Shown here piece by piece: positions 9,001 to 13,295 of a stretch of 64,000 nucleotides of DNA. Each line of letters starts with the position of its first letter. The stretch's first letter is position 1. Location: NCBI GenBank assembly GCA_022072225.1, contig JAJVIC010000009.1:403746-467745 (forward strand), written 5' to 3'. A program made the position numbers and the translations under genes. The notes below the pieces were generated by a model that worked only from the letters and a program-made list of their open reading frames with translations, was not told the origin of the DNA and searched no databases. The DNA is from Bacteroidia bacterium. Its GTDB lineage: Bacteria; Bacteroidota; Bacteroidia; SXHM01.

Positions 9001-11208
9001 ATATGTAAAAGTACCTACCGTGCCGGTTGGAGCAGTTACGGTTGCGCTTGAGTTGCCGTTTACGTTAATGGTAGTAGGGCTTCCATTAATAGTATAAGTA
9101 ATGGTTTCTGCTAATGTGTTGGGGTTGGTGAAGGTGATGGTTGGTGCTGTACCATTCTGACAAACAGCTGTTGTTCCGCTGATGGTGGCTGCAGGGGTGG
9201 GGCGAACTGTTACGGTTGCTGTTCCCGAAAGAGACACCGAGCAGGTTGGGGTTGTGGTGTAGGCAACGCTTACCAAACTGTAAGCATAAGTACCGGGTGT
9301 TGAGGTAGGCACTGCAACAGTTGCTGTTGAACTTGCGGGTACGGTTATAGTTTGGTTGCTGCCGCCATTCAACTGGTATGTTACTGTAACAGGTAATGCT
9401 ACCGAGTTGGTAAAGGTAATGTTGGGTGCAGTTGCATCCTGACAAACGGTGGTGGTTCCGCTGATAGTTGCTGCGGGGGTAGGGCGTACGGTTACTGCAG
9501 CACTTCCGCTTATGGTGTTAGGGCAGTTAGGTGTTGTCTGGTATTGTACGCTTACAAGATTGTAGGTAAAAGTTCCGGGTGTAGCTGTTGATACAGATAC
9601 AGTAGCAGTTGAGTTTGCATTTACTCCTATTGTTTGGGTAGAGCCTCCGTCAATGTTATAGCTTACCGTTACGGGTAATGTCATTGGATTGGTAAATGTT
9701 ATATTGGGAGAACCTGCTCCCTGGCAAACGGTGGTTGCACCGCTGATGCTTGCCGTTGGGGTAGGGCGTACGGTTACTACGGCAGAACCCGATATACTGG
9801 TAGCGCATAGCGGGGCAGATTGGTATTGTATGCCGGTAAGTGTGTATGTAAATGTACCTGCTGTTCCGGTAGGTGCCGCAATATTAGCTGAAGAACTTGC
9901 GCTGATATTGACCGTTGCAGGCAATCCGTTAACTGTGTAACTTACGGTTACAGGTAAGGCTACAGAATTGGAGATAGTAATGTTTGGAGGCGTTGCATTC
10001 TGACAAACAGTGGTTGTTCCGCTGATAGTAGCTCCAGGGGTTGGGTTTACCGTTACGGTACCCTGAGTGCAGGATGTGGTGTTGCAAGTGCCGGCTGCTC
10101 TTACATAATACGTTGTGGTTGAGGCGGGCGAAACTGTTATGGATGAACCGGAACCGGCTGATGTTCCTCCGCATGAACCGGAGAACCATTGCCATGAAGC
10201 ACCTGAACCTAATGATCCACCTTGTACGGTAAGTGTTGAACTGCTGCCCTGACAAATATTGGATGAGCCAACGATTACGCCCGTAGGATCTGAAGAGTAA
10301 GAGTTTACTGTTACAGTAACACTGGTGCATGATGTTGTATTACAGGTTCCTGTTCTTCGCACATAATAGGTGCCGGCAGTGCTAACAGTGAGACTTTGTG
10401 CGGTTCCTATTACAGTGCCGCCACAGCCGCCTGATGCTGTGCTGAACCATTGGTAGCTGGCTCCGCTTCCACTTGTACCACCTGTTGCTGTGAGTATGGT
10501 TGAGCCACCACTGCAAAATGTAGTGGTGCCTGATATTCCGGTAGGTGCTGTAGATGGTGTGTAAACCGTTATCATTTGGCTTACTGCGCAATAACCAAGG
10601 GTATAGGTAATGGTATAATTTCCTGCAGTTGCCGGGGCAGTAAAGGTATTGCCTGATACACCTGTTCCGCTCCATGTACCGTTAGACTGATTAGCGGTTA
10701 ATGTTCTGGTTTCGCCTGAACACATTGATGCGTTTGACGATGTTATGGTTGGTGAGTTTTGTCTTATTTTTAATATGGCTGATGTTCCGGTAAAATCATG
10801 TTGCTGGCAGTTATAGCGGTTTACAATGGCAATGTGGTTGCCGGTATAGGTAGCTGTCCATGTAAGCGATGCCGCTGCTCCTGAGCAATCTGGTCCGTTA
10901 TCGTCATTACCTACCCTGTAGGTCCATGCAGGGTTGGCATCATAAATTGATAATTGTGTATCGAAACTGCTTCCGCAGGTACTTACAGTGTAGCTTGCTC
11001 CTGCATAGGCTGTAAAAAATGTGTAGGTTCCGCTACCAACTGGCAATGATGAGCTGAATACATCGCAGCCTGGGGTAATGGTGTAGCCTGAGCCGGGGCT
11101 TGCTGAGCCTCCGCTCCAACTGCAGGGTTGGGCCAAAAGTTGGGCTGAGTTAATAAGTGTGGCAGTAAACAGGGCTATTGAAATAATGTAGCGCGTAAAA
11201 ATCTTCAT
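1..11208 (-). CDS. Giant secreted Ig-like repeat protein (adhesin-like), C-terminus beyond window
   Basis: A single minus-strand frame starts at ATG 11208 and stays open at every point I translated, down to base 1, so at least 3736 residues are encoded and the end is missing. The N-terminus is a signal peptide (MKIFTRYIISIALFTATL, cleavage near LLAQPC), followed by a domain resembling pre-peptidase C-terminal or other beta-sandwich modules (residues ~25-140). The rest is tandem Ig-like modules of three kinds: ~94-residue units (about residues 385-765), CHU_C/PKD-like units with YLWSPNGETTQSI-type cores, and 75-residue units with GTHTITYTYTDGNGC cores (about residues 1835-2115 and 2420-3400). 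Such proteins in Bacteroidota are cell-surface or gliding adhesins exported by T9SS. The sorting domain cannot be seen because the 3' end is outside the window. Function as an adhesin is inference; secretion and repeat structure are seen. Confidence 0.93.
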   Translation of the reverse strand, partial: MKIFTRYIISIALFTATLINSAQLLAQPCSWSGGSASPGSGYTITPGCDVFSSSLPVGSGTYTFFTAYAGASYTVSTCGSSFDTQLSIYDANPAWTYRVGNDDNGPDCSGAAASLTWTATYTGNHIAIVNRYNCQQHDFTGTSAILKIRQNSPTITSSNASMCSGETRTLTANQSNGTWSGTGVSGNTFTAPATAGNYTITYTLGYCAVSQMITVYTPSTAPTGISGTTTFCSGGSTILTATGGTSGSGASYQWFSTASGGCGGTVIGTAQSLTVSTAGTYYVRRTGTCNTTSCTSVTVTVNSYSSDPTGVIVGSSNICQGSSSTLTVQGGSLGSGASWQWFSGSCGGTSAGSGSSITVSPASTTTYYVRAAGTCNTTSCTQGTVTVNPTPGATISGTTTVCQNATPPNITISNSVALPVTVSYTVNGLPATVNISASSSANIAAPTGTAGTFTYTLTGIQYQSAPLCATSISGSAVVTVRPTPTASISGATTVCQGAGSPNITFTNPMTLPVTVSYNIDGGSTQTIGVNANSTATVSVSTATPGTFTYNLVSVQYQTTPNCPNTISGSAAVTVRPTPAATISGTTTVCQDATAPNITFTNSVALPVTVTYQLNGGSNQTITVPASSTATVAVPTSTPGTYAYSLVSVAYTTTPTCSVSLSGTATVTVRPTPAATISGTTAVCQNGTAPTITFTNPNTLAETITYTINGSPTTINVNGNSSATVTAPTGTVGTFTYALVSAVYQTAPTCVTTLTGAAIVTVNPLPVLQETHTNLSCLNSNDGIINLSVTPPGTTAPYIYSITGGSSFQGANNGTFTGLSAGTYNTLVVQDANGCRNSNVVSITLTQPTQLNISLSSSTDASCNGVFDGELTVAGSGGTSPYQYSLSGGPFQPSGTFTNLAAGAYTVTVKDAQDCENTINVTINNSYTVTATISSPVNVSCPGLQDGGYTINGSGGVTPYNYANNGLLFGTNNVFTGLPIGTYTGFVRDSRGCLASDQVTITTLAAPTAIITGTASFCAGGSTQLFATSSTPGAGGFQSFQWQLNGSNIGGATSAVYTVTAAGNYTVVVTNTNNCSTTSAVTTVTVNPLPTITVNPFTTAICNGSSIALTASGASTYTWSPSTGLSATTGTTVTASPTSTQVYTITGTDVNGCVNSTTKTVTVNNLPTVSVSPASPTICNGSSVQLTASGANSYTWSPATGLLSTTGATVTAQPTSTTTYTVTGTDINGCSNTATRTVTVTNNPTVTITSNPNPATICLGQPITLTSNFATGNLWSTGATTQSITVTPSQVGTTTYTLFSTQSGCQGSATKTVTVNPVPFAVINPSPTASICNGSSVTLSAVTDIGTNYLWSNSATTQSISASAAGPYTVTITNSATGCSTTSAATTVSINSAPTATITASPVSGTICAPGTVTLTANAGMSSYSWSNGLVGQSITVSTSGTYTVTVTDANGCTNTASQVVTINPLPTVSFSGLSGSYCDDDCSGYLLTGSPAGGTFSYTGSTGFSANTFTPCTAEGGTYTITYTYTNGNGCTSSSSQTTTVHPVPQPTVSALTPTTVCFGDNVILTTEAAVSYLWSNGATTQSISLSLVSESGDYNVTATDAFGCSATTSPDVTVTINALPTPTVSVVGNEPTTFCAGDNIDLTTGSYSSYSWLPGLQTSQTINVTAAGNYSVSVVDGNGCEGSSAVTAVTVNPNPVPVISGSLTFCTGGSTTLTSSAASTYAWLPNGETTQSVTASASGNYTVDVVDANGCEGSATVTVNETPVNPVITALSSTTFCAGESVVLYSSSTTGNLWTPSNETTQFITVTTSGTVTLTVSAGSCQGTDNVLVTVNSNPTVSFSGLDEFYCYDAATVTLSGSPSGGTFSGPGIIGDDFTPASAGIGSHTITYTYTDGNGCSGSESQMADVTTLPTVTFSGLATQYCANSPAVSLFGSPAGGTFSGSGITGTTFDPSVGAGVYTITYTYSDGNGCESSTSQTVTVNPAPVVSFTGLDADYCENEGPASLTGSPVGGSFSGNGIIGNQFFPSVPGSGSHTITYTLTNSYGCTSSSSQVTTVHDLPALSFSGFNLPHAYCVDAASVTLTGTPAGGTFTGTGISGNNFSPSVAGVGTYAITYTYSDAFGCTNSETQLVTVNGLPTALATPIGSTTFCDGGNVIIYSSSGTGNLWAPNGQTTQFITATASGSYSVTITDANGCSATSAPVVVTENPLPQPVITAGGPTTFCQGDDVTLGLTNSYTQYVWSTGETTTTITVDNSDDYSVTVADGNGCINTSAPVTVTVNPLPNAQISPSGTVAICSGSSITLEASGGVTYLWSPIPETTDEVIVASAGTYNVTVTDANNCTAVSPSVTVVVNSNPTPTVSALGSTTFCQGGSVTLVATAGASYLWSPNGETNQIISATASGNYSVTINDGNGCTGTSSPAVVVTVNPLPVVSYSGLAAQYCVDANPVLLTVSPAGGFFTGPVTGNTFNPALAGVGTHVITYQFTNGNGCTNSYSQTVVVHPLPTPSFTGLGAEYCVDAPAVTLSGSPAGGTFSGPGISGAQFNPATAGAGTHTITYTYTDGNGCTNSSSQSVIVHPLPVVSFTGLDAEYCIDEPTATLVPSPAGGTFSGTGISGNTFSPATAGAGTYTITYTYTDANTCTNSISQTVTVHPLPVVTFTALAPQYCITETSVTLSGSPSGGTFTGTGVTGNIFNPSVAGVGSHLLTYTYTDANGCTNFATRTAVVVPLPVVSFSGLETAYCVDGGADALTGSPSGGTFSGVGISGNNFVPSTAGVGTHTIIYTYTDAFGCTNSTSQTTTVNPLPVISFSGLGQDYCINETPATLVGSPNTGTFSGPGISGNIFSPAVAGAGVHTVTFTYTDVNGCVGVLTQSVTVYALPVVSITPITDDFCVTETSVALSASPAGGTFSGSGVSGTTFNPSVAGVGTHTITYFYTDINGCTNSTTASVTVLALPTVTFSGLSTQYCVNAAAVTLTGSPAGGTFSGNGVTGNTFNPATAGVGSSTITYTYSDGNGCTNSTSQSTVVTPLPIVSISGLALEYCVDAAAVSLTGNPAGGSFTGAGMSAGIFTPADAGVGAHTISYSYTDGNGCSATATASVTVNDLPVVSIDNTTLQYCVSETTVALTATPSGGTFSGNGVSGSNFDPSTAGTGTHTVTYEYTDGNGCVNSTSVDFEVVPLPTVSFSGLALQYCEDGNVVTLTGNPAGGTFSGNGVTGDTFDPGAVLVGPVDVTYTYTDDNGCTNSETQTTIVYSLPVVQFTGLYTEYCVDADAVELTPLPAGGAFIGPGMNGNTFTPASAGVGTHTITYAFQNQVGCIGTAEQTVEIHDLPVVSFTGLATIYCLEADSVPLTGTPVGGYFSGPALNDSVFYPFYAGEGQHTITYTYYDDNGCTSSQSQTINVYQLSQPEVTTNGPVDFCEGDDVTLTAQPPFMSYLWSNGATTQSISVDTESEAYVTIQDVNGCRSTSDTVEITVYPLPVVDLGPDQSVCPGTSVTLDAGAGFADYVWVPGGSTGQTLTIVASNSTAGDYRASVTDENGCFNYDEMTLAVFTPQVPVVTANGSPSICDGQTVVLNAGSGYQSYLWSNTVNTQLNPITQSGSYSVTTVDVNGCQATSTPFNVTVIPLPVVTVFANGPTEICEGNTVTLVMPSGYVNYIWNSGETTSSIVVDEAGDYFGSATNNAGCSNITSTITVTVFAQPQPFITPQGPVTVCFGETIVLDAGNFGYEEYNWFRNLNP
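1010..3935 (-). repeat. 13 tandem units of exactly 225 bp (75 aa)
   Basis: A recurrent anchor (forms of acaccggc/actccggc) occurs at 1085, 1310, 1535, 1760, 1985, 2210, 2435, 2660, 2885, 3110, 3335, 3560 and 3785: thirteen copies with no length variation. The encoded unit has a YC cysteine, a TGSPAGGTFSGPG-like core and a THTITYTYTD strand. A less regular group of about four similar units lies at 4860-5700, and single diverged copies lie near 6650 and 10600. Bases differ between neighbouring units, so these are diverged rather than freshly duplicated. Confidence 0.9.
8920..10045 (-). repeat. Four ~94-aa tandem units in the N-terminal part of the giant protein
   Basis: The junction phrase encoding TVRPTP recurs at about 9200, 9482 and 9764, exactly 282 bp apart, with flanking copies near 8920 and 10043 (279-285 bp). 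Each unit reads like TISGTTTVCQNATAPNITF followed by an LPVTVTY strand. This module class is distinct from the 75-aa class and sits closer to the N-terminus. Confidence 0.8.
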
Positions 11209-11237
11209 GCTCAGAAATTTTAATTTTTTTGGGAAGC

Positions 11238-11270
11238 CAAATGTATACTATTTTATTTAATCGCAGCAAG
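11238..11270 (-). promoter_or_regulatory. Probable promoter of the giant repeat protein
   Basis: Read on the minus strand, TACATTTG (11238-11245) matches the Bacteroidota -7 consensus TAnnTTTG. CTTG (11267-11270) lies 21 bp upstream, where a -33 TTTG element is expected. Transcription would start about 25 nt before the ATG at 11208. Only consensus matching supports this. Confidence 0.5.
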
Positions 11271-11299
11271 GGTTTTGTAATGTAATTGGTTGTTACAAA

Positions 11300-11327
11300 A
11301 AAAGCAGGCTTTTCAGACCTGCTTTTT
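11300..11327 (-). terminator. Rho-independent terminator of the 11349-12059 gene
   Basis: AAAAAGCAGG (11300-11309) pairs with CCTGCTTTTT (11318-11327) across an 8-base loop. The hairpin has T-runs on both strands. It lies just past the stop codon of the minus-strand gene ending at 11349. Confidence 0.8.
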
Positions 11328-11348
11328 CTTACAATAAGGGTGCTGCAA

Positions 11349-12059
11349 TTACAGGCGCGGGTCTTGCGGTTCTCTATCTTTTTTGGTTTCTATGTATACT
11401 ACTCCCCAGTCGCGGGCTTTGCGCCTCATGCTGGGTTTATCGCCATCGTCAAAGGCGGTTTCTATTTCGTTCCAGCATCTGCGGATAAGCAGGTCGGCCT
11501 TTTTGCTGATGGCGGCCAGCTCTTCCTGTGCCGTGTCAAAGGCATATTTATCGTTGCTTTGCTGGTTGTTTTTGGTTCGGAAATCATCGGTGGCGGCATC
11601 TACATCGGCCAGCGAAGGAAAGGTGATGGGTACTCCTCCCAACTCAATGCGTTTGGTTTCGCCAGCATGTATGTTTGCACCCCATTCCAGTACATCGGCT
11701 TCGGTTTGTATTTTGGGGCGCCAGCGTTTTTCGGCAGGCAAGCCGTAAAGTACCCGCACCGATTCGGCAAACACTCCCCGCCTGATGGCGTTTTGCAGGG
11801 CATCAATAAAATCAAGCTGATGCAGTTGAGCGGCTCGTTTGGCTTTTACAACTTTGGTGGTTGTACCGCCCTGTGCCGAAAGTGTTTTGCCTATGTTCAG
11901 CACCTTTTCTTTAAACACAGGATACAGTAAATCGAACTGCTCGATGGTGCTGGTTTTAAAGGGAAGTTGTGCTGCGGGGGTTACTGCCTTGCGGTCGTGT
12001 ATCTGGCGCAGGGCGCGCTCGCGTTGCGGGGTTGATAGGGGGAGTCTGCGGTAGCCCAT
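11349..12059 (-). CDS. Conserved Bacteroidota protein of unknown function (236 aa)
   Basis: Soluble, basic at the N-terminus, with no signal peptide or membrane segment. It opens with MGYRRLPLSTPQRERALRQ, resembling a Bacteroidota family that I remember as starting YRRLPNTD; members share a central helical part and a WGxxIxxGE-type stretch (here WGANIHAGETKRIELGG, about residues 127-143). That family has no function known to me. The C-terminus is charged (ETKKDREPQDPRL). GC content is clearly higher than in the very A+T-rich DNA upstream. The gene stands alone, with a terminator downstream and the 42-bp phased palindrome array directly upstream, so its product and that array may be linked. 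Family assignment is from memory; function unknown. Confidence 0.75.
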   Translation of the reverse strand: MGYRRLPLSTPQRERALRQIHDRKAVTPAAQLPFKTSTIEQFDLLYPVFKEKVLNIGKTLSAQGGTTTKVVKAKRAAQLHQLDFIDALQNAIRRGVFAESVRVLYGLPAEKRWRPKIQTEADVLEWGANIHAGETKRIELGGVPITFPSLADVDAATDDFRTKNNQQSNDKYAFDTAQEELAAISKKADLLIRRCWNEIETAFDDGDKPSMRRKARDWGVVYIETKKDREPQDPRL

Positions 12060-12079
12060 TGTGTTTAATTTAGTGGTTT

Positions 12080-12426
12080 TGCAGGTACGAAAATAGTAAA
12101 TTAATAATTACATACTATATTATCGTATACGATTTTGTTATATTTTATTTTGTATTTTATATTATCGTATGCGAATATATATTACTTATTATTAAATTAT
12201 AGTACATCGTGTACTATATTAAATTATTTATTATTTAATTATTATATTTCGTATGCGATATATAATTATAAATATATTAATAATTGTATATCGTATACGT
12301 TATGAAATTAATTTATATATTATTTATTATTATCGGATACGATAGAAATAAAATACAATTCACATTTTATATTATCGTACTTGAAAGATAATAAAAAAAG
12401 TATATTAATTAGGTATCGTGTATGCA
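12080..12426. repeat. Array of imperfect palindromes at 42-bp intervals in A+T-rich DNA
   Basis: Twelve-base motifs related to ATCGTATACGAT begin at 12122, 12164, 12206, 12248, 12290, 12332 and 12374 (exact 42-bp steps) and at 12415 (41). A half-site TACGA at 12086 falls in the same phase, suggesting a ninth unit at 12080. The copy at 12122 is a perfect 12-bp palindrome; others are ATCGTATGCGAA, TTCGTATGCGAT, ATCGTATACGTT and ATCGGATACGAT. The ~30-bp spacers are almost entirely A and T and are not alike, so conservation is confined to the motif. A 42-bp step equals four helical turns, placing all sites on one DNA face. Confidence 0.85.
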
Positions 12427-12682
12427 ATTGTGCGAATCGGAAGCGTTTGGCTATTTATTTCTTTACCTGAGCCTGGGTTAGGATTGCAAAATTTATGGAA
12501 CTGAAGTGAAAGTGTGGAAAAAGTGTAGAAAAAGTGTGGAAAACGTGTGGAACTGAATTCACACATTTTGTTTATATGTTCTTTTTCCTGAGCCCGCGTT
12601 ATGATTGCAAAATTTGCTCAACAACTTTATGCACTCTGGTTTGGCGATGAAGTATAAAGGCATGAGGCTTTGCAGTATTGGA
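12427..12682. other. Non-coding stretch with short repeats, possible origin or control region
   Basis: No gene is supported here. The stretch holds four 11-bp units (12513-12554) and two copies of a ~34-bp sequence (12461-12494 and 12582-12615, sharing CCTGAGCC and GATTGCAAAATTT) whose ends are 121 bp apart. Together with the 12080-12426 array this makes 623 bp without a gene. The lower strand carries TTTTCCACA twice, which fits the DnaA-box consensus TTWTNCACA. The flanking genes are both on the minus strand. Confidence 0.6.
12513..12554 (-). repeat. Four 11-bp tandem units containing DnaA-box-like TTTTCCACA
   Basis: On the plus strand TGTGGAAAA starts at 12513 and 12535, TGTAGAAAA at 12524 and TGTGGAACT at 12546: four units at exact 11-bp spacing. 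Two complements (TTTTCCACA) agree with the DnaA-box consensus TTWTNCACA. One-turn spacing puts all units on the same helix face. Confidence 0.7.
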
Positions 12683-13144
12683 TTACTTCGGCACCGTTAC
12701 CACACTGTAATCAGGGTCAAAAGCAACAAGCCATTTGTCTTTAATCTGAATTACATTAAATCCTATTCCCTTTAAATAATGTTTGTTGTATTTAAACCAC
12801 ATTTTTATGTAACAAAAGTCTGATGATTTTGCAATGGTGTCGAGGTAACTTTCTTTGCTTATTTCAATTTCATCAATGGTAAGATTAAGAGCTAATGCAG
12901 TATCTAAAAATACTTTCATTTCTTCATAATGGGCCTGTACATCATCCGCGATAAATGGCTTTTGACGCTTAACCAGCATGTCGTTACTAAGATGCCACAG
13001 GTTTGCAAATGAAGTCGGGTCTGAATTTTTAAGTGCCGTTAGTGCGTTATCAAATAATTGTCTTGCTTCTTGTTTAGTTGGTTTTTGGGCGTAAACAGTA
13101 ATTGTAAAATAAAGACAGATGATGATTGAAAAAATGTTTTTCAT
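12683..13144 (-). CDS. Small secreted protein of unknown function (153 aa)
   Basis: The ATG at 13144 is preferred over an upstream in-frame ATG at 13192 because it starts a clean signal peptide: MKNIFSIIICLYFTITVYA followed by QKP. The mature part is about 134 residues, acidic and lysine-rich, with a helical beginning (KQEARQLFDNALTALKNSD) and an end reading DKWLVAFDPDYSVVTV. Its layout resembles periplasmic NTF2/DUF-type small proteins, but I do not recognise the family. It is monocistronic, between valS (divergent) and the repeat-rich region. Base composition is A+T-rich like the surroundings. Function unknown. Confidence 0.75.
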   Translation of the reverse strand: MKNIFSIIICLYFTITVYAQKPTKQEARQLFDNALTALKNSDPTSFANLWHLSNDMLVKRQKPFIADDVQAHYEEMKVFLDTALALNLTIDEIEISKESYLDTIAKSSDFCYIKMWFKYNKHYLKGIGFNVIQIKDKWLVAFDPDYSVVTVPK

Positions 13145-13186
13145 GTTGTTGATTTTATAGCTAACGAAAGTAAAACAAAATTCTCT

Positions 13187-13288
13187 GTGCACCTCTATGC
13201 CTCCTCCGTGTACCTCTGTGTAATAAATACTTAATTTAGCCGCCCTGTTTGCAATTAGCTAATCAGCTAATTAGCTAATCAGCTAATT
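13187..13288. repeat. CTCTGTG and AGCTAAT tandem-type repeats upstream of valS
   Basis: 13187-13222 contains ctctgtgcacctct/ccgtgtacctctgtg units, and 13255-13288 contains AGCTAATCAGCTAATTAGC-type 8-bp units (TAGCTAAT/CAGCTAAT) running into the valS start. Both patterns are, from memory, common intergenic repeats in Bacteroidota. They fill most of the valS leader. Confidence 0.65.
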
Positions 13289-13295
13289 GAAAGAA

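Noticed and set aside
1970-10675. Many 60-130-codon frames on both strands inside the first 11 kb
   Set aside because: They are shadows of the giant minus-strand gene; because the repeat is a multiple of three, other frames also stay open for long stretches. Their translations are low-complexity and unlike proteins.
11286-11930. Plus-strand frame of 214 codons opposite the conserved unknown protein
   Set aside because: It lies over the terminator and in the antisense of a better-supported gene whose sequence resembles a known Bacteroidota family.
12080-12426. CRISPR array
   Set aside because: The 42-bp pitch with ~30-bp spacers looks superficially similar, but the repeats are only ~12 bp, imperfect and palindromic, the spacers are almost pure A+T, and no cas gene is near.
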